NCBI RefSeq assembly: GCF_002101335.1
Contig: NZ_CP020773.1
Location: forward strand, 2,418,001-2,482,000
Reading direction: 5' to 3'
Length of the DNA: 64,000 nucleotides
From: Staphylococcus lutrae
Lineage (GTDB): Bacteria; Bacillota; Bacilli; Staphylococcales; Staphylococcaceae
Part shown: one piece after another, positions 19,626 to 31,131 of the stretch
How positions within the stretch are numbered: the first letter of the stretch is position 1
How the letters are laid out: each line of letters begins with the position of its first letter
The notes under the pieces: model-generated
Seen by the model: the letters and a program-made list of their open reading frames with translations, nothing else
Database searches by the model: none
Told to the model about the DNA's origin: nothing
Made by a program: the position numbers and the translations under genes

Positions 19626-19959
19626 GTAAATCACGCGCTATGTTGATCATACCCTTCAAATCATGCTGTACGACTTTAAACTGACTGAAAAAAATGGCTT
19701 TACTTGTTCGGGCTTGATGACAATTGACGGCGAGTTCTGAAATAATCGATTGCATACGGATGATTTTTCGCATTGTAAAATACTTGTTCTTAATTATCGA
19801 ATCCAAGTGAGGATTTAAAGCGTGTATATCGGTATCTACTTTTTGAACAAAAGGTTGTATTTCTTCATAAAAATCGTACGTCCGCCCTGCTCTGACATTT
19901 TGATAGCGTTGTGCAATGTTTTGTAAATCATTCATGAGTTCTTGAATAACATCTTGCAT
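19618..19959 (-). CDS. DUF1798 (YppE-type) family protein
   Basis: 113 residues, mostly helical and charged. A DUF1798 protein is expected here, between recU and ypsA, in staphylococci and bacilli. The start at 19959 has GAGAGG 11 nt upstream; a GTG at 19971 overlaps that site and is less likely. It is the first gene of a minus-strand unit with ypsA and gpsB, divergent from recU. Biochemical role unknown. Confidence 0.75.
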   Translation of the reverse strand: MQDVIQELMNDLQNIAQRYQNVRAGRTYDFYEEIQPFVQKVDTDIHALNPHLDSIIKNKYFTMRKIIRMQSIISELAVNCHQARTSKAIFFSQFKVVQHDLKGMINIARDLHV

Positions 19960-20059
19960 AGACGTGAACACCTCTCAATAAACTTAAATTCATTTTATCA
20001 CAATGTCTTAAATTATTTTAACTGTAAATGATTTAAGGTAACGATAAAACCCTCATCTA

Positions 20060-20068
20060 TGTTACAAT
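20060..20068 (+). promoter_or_regulatory. Possible extended -10 promoter for recU-pbp2
   Basis: TGTTACAAT fits an extended -10 box (TGn followed by TACAAT) about 87 nt before the recU start. No good -35 is seen, which is usual for this class but leaves the call weak. Confidence 0.35.
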
Positions 20069-20154
20069 AATGACAGTTTATGAATCGATTCGATTTATAA
20101 AGTGCTTATCCTATCATGTTTATAGGACGGAAAACATGGACTGTAGGTGAGAAC

Positions 20155-20781
20155 ATGAATTATCCCAATGGTAAGCCTTTTAAGCCAAGTCGGACTCAAG
20201 TCGGAAGTTCAAATGCTGACACATCAGGTAAAATAAAATATGGTGGGCGTGGGATGTCATTGGAAAATGATATTGAACGTTCGAACCAATATTATTTAAA
20301 AACACAGCGTGCCGTTATTCATAAAAAACCGACGCCTATACAAATTGTTCGCGTTGATTATCCAAAACGCAGTCAAGCTGTGATTAAAGAGGCTTATTTT
20401 CGAACGCCTTCAACTACGGACTACAATGGTGTTTACAAGGGCTGTTACATTGATTTTGAGGCAAAAGAAACAAAAAACAAAACATCTTTTCCATTACAAA
20501 ATATTCATGTGCATCAAATTGAGCATATGAAACAAGTTGTAACACATGGTGGGATAGCCTTTTTATTGTTTCGTTTCAAAGGAATCAATGAAGTCTACCT
20601 TTTACCGTTTAAGCGATTTATTCCGTTTTGGGAAAGTTATCTCAATGATGGAAAAAAATCAATTAAGGTTGAAGAAATTCAAGAAAATGGTTACTATATT
20701 CCTTATCAGTATCAACCCAGATTAGATTACCTCAGTGCAGTTGATAAGTTGATATTAGATGAAAGTGAGGACCGCTTATGA
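20155..20781 (+). CDS. recU: Holliday junction resolvase RecU
   Basis: 208 residues starting MNYPNGKPF, with TAGGTGAG just upstream; the longer ATG start at 20116 lacks a ribosome site. RecU cuts Holliday junctions during recombination and chromosome segregation. The nuclease core includes [21 protein letters not shown] and the DFEAKETK motif (acidic residues and Lys of the PD-ExK fold), followed by '[10 protein letters not shown]'. It overlaps pbp2 by 4 nt (ATGA), the classical recU-pbp2 operon. Confidence 0.96.
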   Translation: MNYPNGKPFKPSRTQVGSSNADTSGKIKYGGRGMSLENDIERSNQYYLKTQRAVIHKKPTPIQIVRVDYPKRSQAVIKEAYFRTPSTTDYNGVYKGCYIDFEAKETKNKTSFPLQNIHVHQIEHMKQVVTHGGIAFLLFRFKGINEVYLLPFKRFIPFWESYLNDGKKSIKVEEIQENGYYIPYQYQPRLDYLSAVDKLILDESEDRL

Positions 20782-22964
20782 CGGAAAAGAAAGGGGCTTC
20801 TAAGCAAACTAAAAAGAAGTCCGGTCAAAAAAAGAATAAAAATATCAAGCGTACAATCATTAAAGTGTTGAGCTTTATGGTATTGGCATTCGTCATTTTA
20901 GTACTTTTAGCAGTATTGCTTTTTGCTTATTATGCATGGAAAGCACCTGCATTTAATGAATCGAAACTCCAAGACCCAAGTCCAGCAAAGATTTATGATA
21001 ATAATGATGAACTAGTCAAAACGCTTGATAATGGCGCGAGACGGGAACATGTGGATTTAAAAGACGTGCCAGAGACGATGAAGAATGCTGTGCTTGCGAC
21101 TGAAGACAACCGTTTTTATGATCATGGTGCACTCGATTACAAACGTTTATTCGGTGCCACATTAAAAAATATTACAGGTGGCTTTGGTGCGGAAGGTGCG
21201 TCGACATTAACGCAACAAGTGGTTAAACGGACATTCTTAACCGATCAAAAATCAATCGAACGTAAAGCGCAGGAAGCCTATCTATCTTATCGTTTAGAAC
21301 AGGAATATTCTAAGGATGAAATCTTCCAAATGTACCTCAACAAAATATATTATTCAGACGGTGTATATGGAATTAAAGCAGCAGCAAGATATTACTTTGA
21401 TAAAGATTTAAAGGATCTTAATCTCGCTGAAACAGCCTATCTTGCAGGATTACCACAAGTTCCTAACACATATAATATTTATGATCATCCTGAAGAAGCT
21501 GAAAAACGAAAAGATACGGTGCTGTACTTAATGGCTTATCACAACCGAATTACTGAAAAAGAGAAAAAAGCGGCACAAGATACGCCGATTACACAAAACT
21601 TAGTACAGCGAACTGCGGAAGAGCGACAAATCAAACCTGATGAAGATTCACAACAATATGATTCCTATATCAATTTTGTGAAACAGGAATTAATGAACAA
21701 TCCTGAATTCAAAGGACAAAACTTATCTGATATTTTGAATAGTGGTATTAAGATTTATACGTATATGGATAAGAATGCTCAAAACAGTTTACAAAATCGT
21801 GTTGATAATGGTGGTTATTACAAAAATGCGGATCAACTGGTTGGCGCATCGATTGTTGACAGTAAAACGGGTGCATTAGCCGCTATTTCTGGTGGTCGAC
21901 AATACAGAGATGTGGTTGAGCGTAACCAAGCTACAGATTCACATCCAACGGGTTCAACGTTAAAACCATTTTTAGCTTACGGACCTGCGATTGAAAATAT
22001 GCAATGGGCGACGAATCATGCAATTCAAGACGAATCATCTTACAACATTAACGGTGGAATTTTTAGAAACTATGACCAACAAAATCATGGTAAAGTATCG
22101 ATGTATGATGCCTTACGTCAAAGTTTCAATATTCCAGCATTGAAAACTTGGCAGCAAGTCAAATCACAAGCGGGTAATAGCGCGCCAACTGATTTTGCTA
22201 AAAAAGTAGGTTTGGAATATGAAGATACAAACATTGGACCTTCAGAAGTTTTAGGTGGCTCTTCATCTGAGTTCTCCCCTACGCAACTTGCATCTGCCTA
22301 CGCGTCCTTTGCGAACGGTGGAACGTACAATAAAGCACATTCAATTAAAAAAGTTGTCGAAGCGAATGGGAATACAGTCGAATTTGATTTTTCAAGCCAT
22401 AAGGCAATGAAAGATTATACGGCCTACATGATTTCTGAAATATTAAAAGGAACATTTGAGGCATATGGTTCTGCTTATGGTAATAGTGTACCGGGTGTAA
22501 ATGTTGCTGCTAAAACAGGAACAGGCACATATGGTGAAGAGACGTATCAACAATACGGCTTACCGGATTCAGCAGCGAAAGATGTTTGGATTACAGGCTT
22601 TTCTCCAAAATATACGATGTCGGTATGGATGGGCTTTAGCAAAGTAAAACAATATGGTGAAAACTCATTTGTCGGTAGTAGTGAACAGAAATATCCTCAA
22701 TTGCTCTTTAGAGATGTCATGAACGATATTAGCCCACGAGATGGTGAAGATTTCAAACGACCAGATTCGGTTGCAGGAAGTGGAAAAAGCTTATACGTTG
22801 CGAATTCACCGGATGGGGATACTACAAATCGATTTACTGCATCCTCGAACGGTTCAAATTCCAACAATAACGGAAATGGGCAAAATTTAAATAATAGAAA
22901 TAACGGACAACAAGGTAATAATTCAAATAATAATGGTTTCTTCGGTAACTTTTTTGGCCGATAA
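20778..22964 (+). CDS. pbp2: Penicillin-binding protein 2 (bifunctional)
   Basis: 728 residues. One membrane anchor at about 29-52, then a GT51 glycosyltransferase (E109 in [23 protein letters not shown] around 141) and a transpeptidase with S393-T-L-K396, S449-F-N and K579-T-G. It polymerises lipid II and cross-links the strands on the outer face. In S. aureus it is the only bifunctional PBP and works with PBP2a in resistant strains. The C-terminus past ~670 is low complexity, rich in Asn/Gln/Ser/Gly. AGGAC within the recU end serves as ribosome site. Confidence 0.96.
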   Translation: MTEKKGASKQTKKKSGQKKNKNIKRTIIKVLSFMVLAFVILVLLAVLLFAYYAWKAPAFNESKLQDPSPAKIYDNNDELVKTLDNGARREHVDLKDVPETMKNAVLATEDNRFYDHGALDYKRLFGATLKNITGGFGAEGASTLTQQVVKRTFLTDQKSIERKAQEAYLSYRLEQEYSKDEIFQMYLNKIYYSDGVYGIKAAARYYFDKDLKDLNLAETAYLAGLPQVPNTYNIYDHPEEAEKRKDTVLYLMAYHNRITEKEKKAAQDTPITQNLVQRTAEERQIKPDEDSQQYDSYINFVKQELMNNPEFKGQNLSDILNSGIKIYTYMDKNAQNSLQNRVDNGGYYKNADQLVGASIVDSKTGALAAISGGRQYRDVVERNQATDSHPTGSTLKPFLAYGPAIENMQWATNHAIQDESSYNINGGIFRNYDQQNHGKVSMYDALRQSFNIPALKTWQQVKSQAGNSAPTDFAKKVGLEYEDTNIGPSEVLGGSSSEFSPTQLASAYASFANGGTYNKAHSIKKVVEANGNTVEFDFSSHKAMKDYTAYMISEILKGTFEAYGSAYGNSVPGVNVAAKTGTGTYGEETYQQYGLPDSAAKDVWITGFSPKYTMSVWMGFSKVKQYGENSFVGSSEQKYPQLLFRDVMNDISPRDGEDFKRPDSVAGSGKSLYVANSPDGDTTNRFTASSNGSNSNNNGNGQNLNNRNNGQQGNNSNNNGFFGNFFGR

Positions 22965-22970
22965 AACAGA

Positions 22971-23009
22971 AAATGAGGTTGAGTCATTCAAGACACTCAA
23001 CCTCATTTT
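22971..23009. terminator. Terminator between pbp2 and the convergent ypoC unit
   Basis: A 14-bp stem (AAATGAGGTTGAGT with ACTCAACCTCATTT) and 10-nt loop, with T and A runs on the proper sides for both directions. It starts 6 nt past the pbp2 stop. Confidence 0.9.
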
Positions 23010-23049
23010 TATGTTTTATAATCAATGTTTTGAAACATCCAAGTGGAGA

Positions 23050-23388
23050 TTAAAACAAACCATGTCGTGCGCGATAAGCGGCATACATTTTGCGCAACTC
23101 GGACTTCAATGTTTTCATTTGTTGATAACCCATGTAGTGATGTTTTCGTTCTTCAATGTAGGATAAACGTTCTTCAAAATTAATCGGTACAATTTTGAGT
23201 TGTTGTAATTGTATTTTTCGAAAGTTGTCCACCTCATTGATGGTATTAAAATACAAAATAAATAGGTCGTAGTATTGATCTAACAATTGGATTGACGTGC
23301 CCTGCCCTATTTTACGCTGTTGAGCAAGTTGGTCTAATGTCGTCTCTAACGCAGTCATTTGCTCAATGATGTCTTGTGTCCTCTTCAT
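23050..23388 (-). CDS. YpoC-like conserved protein
   Basis: 112 residues, helical, no recognised motif. Its place right after nth (ATGA overlap at 23385-23388) is the same as that of ypoC in B. subtilis and the equivalent small gene in S. aureus, so I name it by position. It is the last gene of dnaD-nth-ypoC and faces the pbp2 terminator. Function unknown. Confidence 0.7.
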   Translation of the reverse strand: MKRTQDIIEQMTALETTLDQLAQQRKIGQGTSIQLLDQYYDLFILYFNTINEVDNFRKIQLQQLKIVPINFEERLSYIEERKHHYMGYQQMKTLKSELRKMYAAYRARHGLF

Positions 23389-24056
23389 GACAACGCCTCC
23401 GTTTTTTTAGTTGATGCGCGGAAGCGTTTTTGTCCTTCGCGGCAATCTTCGAACAATGGACATTCACCACATTTTGGTTTTTTAGCTAAACAGTGGTAAC
23501 GGCCAAAAAAGATGAGTTGATGATGGCTCTTCGTCCAGCGAGATTTTGGAATAATGGAAGTGAGACGTCGCTCAACTTCAGTCACATTGTCTTTCCATCG
23601 ACAAATACCTAGGCGCTTTGAAACGCGTTCAACATGTGTATCCACAGCTAAAGCAGGCTCACCAAAAGCAACGCTCATTACCACATTAGCCGTTTTTCGA
23701 CCTACGCCGGCTAAGCTTTCCAATTCTGCATGTGTCTGTGGCACAGTGCCATTAAATTGATCAAGTAAAGATTGTGATAGCTTTTGAATGTTTTTGGCTT
23801 TGTTACGATAAAGTCCAATTGAGCGGATATCTTGTTGCAATTCTTCTAGGTCAACTGCGAGATAGTCCTCGGGTGTATGGTATTTTTGAAATAAATCCTT
23901 TGTTACACGATTGACTGTATTATCTGTACATTGCGCGGATAATAAGACTGCAATAGTGAGTTCGAATGGGTTTTTATGGACCAGTTCACATTCGGCATCT
24001 GGAAACATTTGGTCAATGACATCAATCATCTCTAATGCTTTCTTCTTACTAATCAA
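23385..24056 (-). CDS. nth: Endonuclease III
   Basis: 223 residues. DNA glycosylase/AP lyase for oxidised pyrimidines in base excision repair. The helix-hairpin-helix motif is LAGVGRKTAN with the lyase Lys K121, the catalytic Asp is D139 (VDTHVERV), and the [4Fe-4S] cluster uses C189, C196, C199 and C205. It overlaps dnaD by 8 nt upstream and ypoC by 4 nt downstream, so all three are translated as a coupled unit. Confidence 0.96.
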   Translation of the reverse strand: MISKKKALEMIDVIDQMFPDAECELVHKNPFELTIAVLLSAQCTDNTVNRVTKDLFQKYHTPEDYLAVDLEELQQDIRSIGLYRNKAKNIQKLSQSLLDQFNGTVPQTHAELESLAGVGRKTANVVMSVAFGEPALAVDTHVERVSKRLGICRWKDNVTEVERRLTSIIPKSRWTKSHHQLIFFGRYHCLAKKPKCGECPLFEDCREGQKRFRASTKKTEALS

Positions 24057-24738
24057 AAGGATTCTCCCCTTTCAGCCAATTGAATTTTGGAAGATGTTCT
24101 ATTTTTTGGGTGGGTTGTTGAGACTGCTTTTTGAATTTTTCTCGTATAGCTTGTGCTTCTTTAACATTCGTGACATTGTTTTTTTGCCAATTCAACAAGA
24201 TGCGATCAATATATTTGAGTGACAGTTTATCATGTGCGAGTGATTCATCAATGGCAGCATTAATGAGCGCCATTGAATAATGGTCGACATCAATCCATTG
24301 ATTTAAATGTTCAATTTCTAAAGGGGATAACGCGCGACCAAACGCATGTTCAATTTTTTGGAATATCTGTTTAAATGCTTCTTGTTGTGATAAATTGTTT
24401 TGAGATTGTTCATTTTGCATGATGATTGTGGCGAGTTGTGAAAAAAAGCCCTCTAGATTAATATATTCAGTAAATTTACCTTCTTTATTTTTTTCGACAT
24501 GCATTTCAAGTAAGCCAAGTTGTATTAGCTTTTGAATGGTGTGCGTGACTTCGGCTGATTTCATTGTCGTACCTTTTTTTAAAACTTCGATAGCAGGTTG
24601 CTCGTTGGAAACTTCACTCGCATATAATATTTTAATTAAGATCACTAAATCATTTTCATTGAGCCCTAACTCTTGATAGTGTTCGAATAGTTCATATCGT
24701 AAGACAACCGGTCTGACTTGTAGCGCTTTAGGATTCAT
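24049..24738 (-). CDS. dnaD: Primosomal protein DnaD
   Basis: 229 residues. N-terminal winged-helix oligomerisation domain (about 1-100) and C-terminal DnaD/DnaB_2 DNA-binding domain (about 130-205, including the 'IDRILLNWQ' helix near 'YWR'-type contacts). DnaD works with DnaA, DnaB and DnaI to load the replicative helicase at oriC and at stalled forks. First gene of the dnaD-nth-ypoC unit. The asnS terminator lies just upstream. Confidence 0.92.
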   Translation of the reverse strand: MNPKALQVRPVVLRYELFEHYQELGLNENDLVILIKILYASEVSNEQPAIEVLKKGTTMKSAEVTHTIQKLIQLGLLEMHVEKNKEGKFTEYINLEGFFSQLATIIMQNEQSQNNLSQQEAFKQIFQKIEHAFGRALSPLEIEHLNQWIDVDHYSMALINAAIDESLAHDKLSLKYIDRILLNWQKNNVTNVKEAQAIREKFKKQSQQPTQKIEHLPKFNWLKGENPFD

Positions 24739-24789
24739 CCACCTTCCGCCTCCTTTATGGGAGATTTATGCCCATTGATGGAATAAAAA

Positions 24790-24838
24790 GGGAGTGAGCG
24801 TGAAATCTTTCCTCAAAAGAATTTCATCCTCTCACCCC
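24790..24838 (-). terminator. Terminator between asnS and dnaD
   Basis: On the minus strand GGGGTGAG...ATGAAAT pairs with ATTTCA...CTCACTCCC across an interrupted stem, then a TTTTTATT run. Imperfect, but well placed 43 nt after asnS. Confidence 0.55.
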
Positions 24839-24880
24839 GTATAACATGCATTGCTTAATACATCGCAGAACTGTACACGA

Positions 24881-26173
24881 TTAAGGATATAGACGGTTTA
24901 ATAAACGTGGAAATGGCGATGTTTCACGTACGTGTTCAACACCAGCAATCCATGCGACTGTACGTTCTAAACCTAAACCGAATCCGCTATGTGGAACACT
25001 ACCATATTTTCGTAAATCCAAGTAATATTGATAACTTTCTGTATCGAGTTCGTGTTCCTTAATTCGTTGTTCCAATAGTTCAAGATGATTGATCCGTTCT
25101 GATCCTCCAATGATTTCACCGTAACCTTCAGGTGCAATTAAATCCGCACATAAAACGGTATCTTCATTATTAGGATTAGGTTGCATATAGAAAGGTTTGA
25201 TTTTAGTTGGATAATTCACAATAAAGACAGGTAAATCGAAATGGTTGGCAATGGCCGTCTCATGAGGTGCCCCAAAATCATCACCCCATTCAATATCTTC
25301 AAACCCTGCGTCGTGTAAAAACTTAATCGCATCATCATAAGAAATGCGTGGAAATGGTGCTGTTACTTTTTCTAATTTTGAAGTATCGCGTTCCAATACT
25401 TTTAATTCTATTTGGCAATTTTTAAGGACAGATTGAACAATATGGGTCACATAATTTTCTTGAACTTCTAAACTTTCTTGATGTGTTGTAAATGCCATTT
25501 CTGGTTCTATCATCCAAAATTCAATGAGATGGCGACGTGTTTTTGATTTTTCGGCACGGAATGTAGGGCCAAATGAAAATACTTTTCCATACGCCATCGC
25601 AGCGGCTTCCATATATAACTGACCACTTTGTGATAAAAATGCATCTTGATCAAAGTATTTCGTGTGGAACAATTCACTCGTCCCTTCAGGTGCACTGGCT
25701 GTTAAAATGGGTGGGTCAATTTTCGTAAAACCATGTTCATTAAAAAATTCATATGTCGCACGAATGATTTCATTTCTAATTTTCATTACGGCATGTTGTT
25801 TTTTTGAACGTAACCATAAATGACGATGATCCATTAAGAATTCTGTACCATGATTTTTAGGTGTAATGGGATAATCATGTGCTTCGTGAATGATTTCGAT
25901 ATTTTTAACTTGCATTTCGTATCCTAAATCAGAACGGTTGTCCTCTGTGATTTCACCTGTAACATAGATTGATGATTCTTGTGTTAATGATTTTGCACGC
26001 TGAAATATCTCTTCAGACACTTCTGATTTTACGACTACGCCTTGCATAAACCCAGTACCGTCACGCAATTGTAAAAATGCAATTTTACCACTAGAACGTT
26101 TGTTTGACAGCCAAGCGCCAATTGTTACTTCTTGGCCGATATTGTTTTTTGCTTCTTTAATCGTTGTTTTCAT
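24881..26173 (-). CDS. asnS: Asparaginyl-tRNA synthetase
   Basis: 430 residues. Class II synthetase charging tRNA-Asn. N-terminal OB fold for anticodon binding (about 15-100), then the catalytic core with motif 2 ([15 protein letters not shown]) and motif 3 ([15 protein letters not shown]). Length and motifs match staphylococcal AsnS. AGGAG precedes the ATG. It follows dinG by about 75 nt with no T-box-like leader in the gap. Confidence 0.96.
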   Translation of the reverse strand: MKTTIKEAKNNIGQEVTIGAWLSNKRSSGKIAFLQLRDGTGFMQGVVVKSEVSEEIFQRAKSLTQESSIYVTGEITEDNRSDLGYEMQVKNIEIIHEAHDYPITPKNHGTEFLMDHRHLWLRSKKQHAVMKIRNEIIRATYEFFNEHGFTKIDPPILTASAPEGTSELFHTKYFDQDAFLSQSGQLYMEAAAMAYGKVFSFGPTFRAEKSKTRRHLIEFWMIEPEMAFTTHQESLEVQENYVTHIVQSVLKNCQIELKVLERDTSKLEKVTAPFPRISYDDAIKFLHDAGFEDIEWGDDFGAPHETAIANHFDLPVFIVNYPTKIKPFYMQPNPNNEDTVLCADLIAPEGYGEIIGGSERINHLELLEQRIKEHELDTESYQYYLDLRKYGSVPHSGFGLGLERTVAWIAGVEHVRETSPFPRLLNRLYP

Positions 26174-26248
26174 AACCAGTCTCCTATTTGTTTGTTACTG
26201 TACTCATTTTAACAAAAGTAAAGCTGAACTGCTAGCACATCATGTAGG

Positions 26249-28945
26249 TTACGTATCTTTCGATTGCATGGATTCGAGTAATTGTTCAAACTGCGCGATA
26301 TCACCTTGATGCTGTTGAAAATGTGTTAATGTACTTTGAAAATAGTGACGATATTGACTATGGATCAGTCGACTGTCAAATGATATGACAATGCCTTGAT
26401 CTTTTTCACTTCTAATTAACCGCCCTAGCCCTTGACGAAAACGTAAAACAGCTTCAGGCAAAATATAATCTTTAAAAACGTTATCAAACTCATTTGACAT
26501 CAGCATCGGTTTTACTGCATGGTGATTCATGAATGGCAATTTGGCCACCATCACACATTTAATTCCGCTGTCTTGGTAATCAAACCCTTCAAAAAAGGTA
26601 CTTGTTCCTAACAATATCGCTTTATCAAAATGATTAAACTGTTGTACGATTTTATAGTTTTGATTTTGCTGTTGCGATAAAATAACATAATCTTCAAATT
26701 CACTCATTTGATTTAAATAATCCATCACACTGTAGAGCATTTTATAACTCGTAAATAAAACAAGACATTTGCTACTGACCGTTGTCACATAACGAGCAAT
26801 ATATTCAACCATTGTTTGAATATAAGCATCTTGATTTTGATAATGATAGCGCTTAATATCATTCGGTATAAAAATGTGGCCATGCCCTTTTTTATGGTGT
26901 TGCGATGAAATTTGATAAGTTTGAAATGCAACGTCTTGATCAAACCACTTTTGATAATTTTTGAATGAGCGATTAAATGTCAACGTTCCTGACACAAAGG
27001 ATATAGAATCAAACGGGTTGATAATCTTGTCAGTCAAAAGTTTTTTTATTGCGTCATCTTTAATATGAATTTTAATGGTGGACTTTTGATGTATATTTTT
27101 TAATGAAATATAAAACAAATGTCCGGCTTTTAAACCTGTTTCAATTTCACGCAACTGATCGACGATGTAGAGTAAATGTTTACGCATCGTTTTAATCACT
27201 TTATGTTTCATATTATTAAAGTGTTCAAGTGTGAGGTTGATTTTCGAAATGTATTGGTGAAGTAATGGGATAATTTCGTCCCGATTCAAGTCATAGGCAT
27301 AATGTAATTTTGAAGCTTCATCATCATACAGTTGCCCCTCTTGAACTTGTTGATAAATATGATCGAAAAACGCTTCATTCATTTCATGGATTTCAGAAAG
27401 ATCTTGTTTAAGACCAAACACATCAATCGCAGGGATATCAAGTTTTTCTAAGATGCGTTGCTGTTCAAGTTGATCCACTTGTTTTAACAACTTTTCATTT
27501 TCAGTTTTACCGATTAAACCTAATTGATATTTAATATCTGCATAGCCGAAACTGTGAAGCGAGCATTCAAGTGCATAGTCTGGCAATCGGTGTGCTTCAT
27601 CGATAATGCAATGTTTAAACATTTGATAAATGGTATGTTCAGGTGATGAATAGAGTAGATGCGCATGATTCGTAATCCCGATTTGGATTTTAGTCGCATT
27701 TGTTCGAATATGATTGTAATAATGAATGTCTCTTCGTACAGGTACATACGTTTCTATTTTTTGTTCAAAATACATTTTTTGTCCGCCGCGTAAATTTAGC
27801 TCTTGAATGTCCCCAGTACGTGTTTCAAGAATCCACATTAATAATTGCATTTTTAAAACGTTCACATCATAGTTCGTTGTTTCGTCCTTTAATACCTGAC
27901 TGATCAAACCTAGAGAAATATAATCCTGCTTGCTTTTAATCAATGTCGCATTCAATGTGATGTTCAAAGCTTCATTAATTTTAGGAATGTCATGTAACAA
28001 CAGTTGATTTTGTAACATTTTTGTATTAGTTGAGATTAAAACATGTTCCCCGGTTTCGATGTAATACATTAGTGCAGCAGCGAGGTAAGCTAAAGATTTA
28101 CCACTGCCTGTATCAGCCTCAATCAATGCTTTTTGATTGTGCATGAGTTGTTCAAATACAACTTGAGCCATATACAATTGTTCGTCACGGTATTGGTAGC
28201 CACAAGCATGAATAATGGTATGATAGAGCGATGACAAATCGCCTTCAAACTGAATACGTGTATCGTCAAATGCAGGTGGTGCTTGATAATAGATTTGTTC
28301 AAATTGATTTAAGTTTTGCATCTCATTGGCGATTTGATGGTGTCGGACAAGTTCAAAAAAGTAGTCATCAAGTTGATATTTAAGTTGTTTACTTAAATAA
28401 TAGAGCTGCTTTTTTGTGTTTAAAGGTAGCACCTCAAATTTTTTAAAAGCGAGTATCATCAGTCGAGCTGTTGTATAAGCATCTTCGTCAGCGCGATGTG
28501 CTTGCGTGAGTGGGATACCTAAAGATTCTGCTAACTCGGTTAATTGGTAGCTTTTCTCAGTTGGAAACGCAATTTTAAATAGTTCTAATGTATCAAGTGC
28601 TTTCTTAGGTTGATAATGGATATGACATTTTTTAAATGAGCGTTTCAAGAAATTTAAGTCGAAATTCACATTGTGAGCGACGAAAATACAGTCTTTAATT
28701 TTATCATAAATGTCACGAGCCACCTCTTTAAAATATGGCGCTTGATTGAGCATTTCCTGTTCAATTGAAGTTAATGCTTGGATAAATGTGGGTATGTTTA
28801 AATCTGTTTTAATCATGGAATGATAATGTTCTATAATTTGCTGGTTTTGTACAAAGGTAATCCCGATTTGAATAATTTCGTCATAATCTGCTTGGTTGCC
28901 CGTTGTTTCAAGATCGACGACAGCATAACAAGGATGTTGCGTCAT
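26249..28945 (-). CDS. dinG: DinG-family 3'-5' exonuclease/helicase-like protein
   Basis: 898 residues. N-terminal DEDD exonuclease domain (VVDLETTG at 9-16, [20 protein letters not shown]), then an XPD-like part with Walker A ([11 protein letters not shown]) and a DEAH box ([10 protein letters not shown]), ending with the GLGRLIRS motif VI. It lacks the four Cys of the iron-sulfur cluster of E. coli DinG. The S. aureus protein was shown to be an exonuclease with no helicase activity, and the same is likely here. Intact, first of the dinG-asnS run. Confidence 0.92.
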   Translation of the reverse strand: MTQHPCYAVVDLETTGNQADYDEIIQIGITFVQNQQIIEHYHSMIKTDLNIPTFIQALTSIEQEMLNQAPYFKEVARDIYDKIKDCIFVAHNVNFDLNFLKRSFKKCHIHYQPKKALDTLELFKIAFPTEKSYQLTELAESLGIPLTQAHRADEDAYTTARLMILAFKKFEVLPLNTKKQLYYLSKQLKYQLDDYFFELVRHHQIANEMQNLNQFEQIYYQAPPAFDDTRIQFEGDLSSLYHTIIHACGYQYRDEQLYMAQVVFEQLMHNQKALIEADTGSGKSLAYLAAALMYYIETGEHVLISTNTKMLQNQLLLHDIPKINEALNITLNATLIKSKQDYISLGLISQVLKDETTNYDVNVLKMQLLMWILETRTGDIQELNLRGGQKMYFEQKIETYVPVRRDIHYYNHIRTNATKIQIGITNHAHLLYSSPEHTIYQMFKHCIIDEAHRLPDYALECSLHSFGYADIKYQLGLIGKTENEKLLKQVDQLEQQRILEKLDIPAIDVFGLKQDLSEIHEMNEAFFDHIYQQVQEGQLYDDEASKLHYAYDLNRDEIIPLLHQYISKINLTLEHFNNMKHKVIKTMRKHLLYIVDQLREIETGLKAGHLFYISLKNIHQKSTIKIHIKDDAIKKLLTDKIINPFDSISFVSGTLTFNRSFKNYQKWFDQDVAFQTYQISSQHHKKGHGHIFIPNDIKRYHYQNQDAYIQTMVEYIARYVTTVSSKCLVLFTSYKMLYSVMDYLNQMSEFEDYVILSQQQNQNYKIVQQFNHFDKAILLGTSTFFEGFDYQDSGIKCVMVAKLPFMNHHAVKPMLMSNEFDNVFKDYILPEAVLRFRQGLGRLIRSEKDQGIVISFDSRLIHSQYRHYFQSTLTHFQQHQGDIAQFEQLLESMQSKDT

Positions 28946-28970
28946 GTGCCCCCTCCTTTCATATAATCAG

Positions 28971-29942
28971 TTATAGTTCGATATCAGCACTCATGAGGCG
29001 ATGAAAATCACCGTTACGATCAATGACGTGTAAAAAGCCTTGATCATCAATTTCTACGACTTTACCCACGAATTGTTGCGTGCCTTCTGTAAAACGAAGC
29101 TGTTTATTCCATATATTTGAACGAGCGATATATGCTTCTTTAATATTGGTAAAGGGTACGGTCAAAAATTGATGATAACGTTGCTCAATTTGTTGTACGA
29201 GCTGTTCTAAAAAAAGATAACGATTGATTGTCTCGCCATGGTGTATCCGTACACTTGTCGCAATATGAGATAGCGTTTCATCAAAATCATTTGAATCATG
29301 ATTTAAATTAATTCCGATGCCACAAATGACAGCTTCAATACCATCAGCATTTGCGACCATCTCAGTCAGAAAACCACAAACTTTCTTGCCCTCGATATAG
29401 ATATCATTTGGCCATTTAATGCTTACTTTAGCAGTCGTATAAGGCTGGATTGCTTCACAAATCGCCAGTGATATAAATAAATTAAATGTTGTCAACATTG
29501 AAAAAGAAATTTGAGGTCTTAAAACAAGAGACATCCACAATCCTTTACCCTTTGATGATTGCCATACACGTTTAAATCGTCCTTTACCTGCTGTCTGTTC
29601 ATCACTGACAATTAACATTGCTCGATCATCTTCAAGAATTGCTTTTTTCGCAACTTGTTGTGTTGAATCAACAGAATCGAATGCTAAAAAATGATCAACT
29701 AAAGATTGATTTTTAAAGTGTCCACGCATAACACCCGCATGCCACGTTTGTGGTAATTGATTTAACCGATGGCCTCTATTGTGGATTGAATCAATAGAAA
29801 ACCCTTCTAATTTAAGTTGATCAACCGTTTTTTTGACGGTCATTCGAGATATATTTAATTTTTCAGCAATCGTTTGACCAGAAATGTAGTTCGGACTTGC
29901 TTCTGTAATTAATTCAAGTATTGAATCACGATATTTTGACAT
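28971..29942 (-). CDS. birA: Biotin ligase / biotin operon repressor BirA
   Basis: 323 residues. Winged helix at the N-terminus (NISRMTVKKTVDQLKLEGF) allows DNA binding; the central ligase domain has the biotinyl-AMP loop GKGRFKRVWQS and KGKGLW; the C-terminal SH3-like domain ends with 'RLMSADIEL'. It attaches biotin to carboxylases and represses biotin synthesis and uptake genes. It overlaps the cca end by 17 nt. No biotin genes are in the window. Confidence 0.95.
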   Translation of the reverse strand: MSKYRDSILELITEASPNYISGQTIAEKLNISRMTVKKTVDQLKLEGFSIDSIHNRGHRLNQLPQTWHAGVMRGHFKNQSLVDHFLAFDSVDSTQQVAKKAILEDDRAMLIVSDEQTAGKGRFKRVWQSSKGKGLWMSLVLRPQISFSMLTTFNLFISLAICEAIQPYTTAKVSIKWPNDIYIEGKKVCGFLTEMVANADGIEAVICGIGINLNHDSNDFDETLSHIATSVRIHHGETINRYLFLEQLVQQIEQRYHQFLTVPFTNIKEAYIARSNIWNKQLRFTEGTQQFVGKVVEIDDQGFLHVIDRNGDFHRLMSADIEL

Positions 29943-31128
29943 TTGTTCTCACCCATTCAATAATAGCTTCTGTTTCGTTATGTAATTCATTGTCGATGAT
30001 AGCAAGCTCTACACGATGCAGCACCGCTTTAATCCATGGCCCCCCTTTTAAATTGAATGCCTGCATAAGCTGTTTACCATCAATAGCGATATCTTCATGT
30101 CCATAGATAGGCAAATGTTCCCATATTTCTTGTATTAATGGTGTATTAAAAATAGTGATGTTTGGCAAATGAATACGATTTAGATGTAATGTTTTTCTTT
30201 GTGTAACGAGTTCTATTGCGATATCCAATCCAAAGTCATAGATAAAATGACGGCATGCGCTTTTGGAATCAATGGATTGGACTTGTTGGAGTGCGTGACT
30301 CAATTTTTGAATGGTTTTATTTTGTGAATTACTTAATTTTAAAGGTTTAAACGAAAGTGGGCCGAATTGATAGTCAATAAGTGCCAAGAACCATTCAATC
30401 GTCACCGGAGACTCGAGTTGAATAGATGGGATATTCATTGTTTTAAAAAATGGAATATGATTCCATAATTCTAATTGATGAAGTAACGGTAACGTCTCTT
30501 TAACGAATGATCCGTTGACTAACAAGCTCAATTCCGACATGAGACGTTCGATAGACAAATATTGAATATCTGAAATACAACGTTGCATCCCTTCAAATGT
30601 CTCTGGAACAATCTTGAAACCCAGTTGTGATTTGAAACGTAAACCGCGTAAAATTCTTAATGCATCTTCATCAAATCGTGACACAGCATCCCCAACAGTT
30701 CGAATGAGTCCTTGTGCGATATCCTGTTCACCTGCAAAAAAATCAATGAGATGGTAATGTGTATCCATCGCAATCGCGTTCATTGTAAAATCTCTTCGTT
30801 CAACATCTTGATATAAATCTCGCACAAAGAACACTTCAGTTGGGCGTCGGTGATCAACATATTCAGCTTCTGCTCTAAAAGTAGTGACTTCATAATTTTC
30901 ATGCGCCCATACCACATTGATGGTTCCATGTTCTTTTCCGATTGGAATGGTATGATCGAACAATGCCTCAATTTCATCAGGCGTCGCATTGGTTGTAATA
31001 TCGACATCATGAATTGGACGTTTCATCAGATAGTCACGCACAGCCCCACCAACAAAATAAGCTTCATATCCATGTGTCGTTAGTCGCTCTAATATCGGTT
31101 GCGCTAATTCAAATTGTGTTGGCTTCAT
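29926..31128 (-). CDS. cca: CCA-adding tRNA nucleotidyltransferase
   Basis: 400 residues. Adds or repairs the CCA 3' end of tRNAs. N-terminal catalytic part: FVGGAVRDYLMKRPIHDVDIT with the metal-binding D-x-D, then the TVNVVWAHENYEVTTFR strand and RRDFTMNAIA; the C-terminal helical body binds tRNA. Class II, Bacillus-type length. Its start follows the bshA stop by a few nt, and its end overlaps birA. Confidence 0.95.
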   Translation of the reverse strand: MKPTQFELAQPILERLTTHGYEAYFVGGAVRDYLMKRPIHDVDITTNATPDEIEALFDHTIPIGKEHGTINVVWAHENYEVTTFRAEAEYVDHRRPTEVFFVRDLYQDVERRDFTMNAIAMDTHYHLIDFFAGEQDIAQGLIRTVGDAVSRFDEDALRILRGLRFKSQLGFKIVPETFEGMQRCISDIQYLSIERLMSELSLLVNGSFVKETLPLLHQLELWNHIPFFKTMNIPSIQLESPVTIEWFLALIDYQFGPLSFKPLKLSNSQNKTIQKLSHALQQVQSIDSKSACRHFIYDFGLDIAIELVTQRKTLHLNRIHLPNITIFNTPLIQEIWEHLPIYGHEDIAIDGKQLMQAFNLKGGPWIKAVLHRVELAIIDNELHNETEAIIEWVRTNVKIS

Positions 31129-31131
31129 GCA

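Noticed and set aside
26174-26248. T-box leader for asnS
   Set aside because: The 75-nt gap is too short and lacks the T-box sequence.
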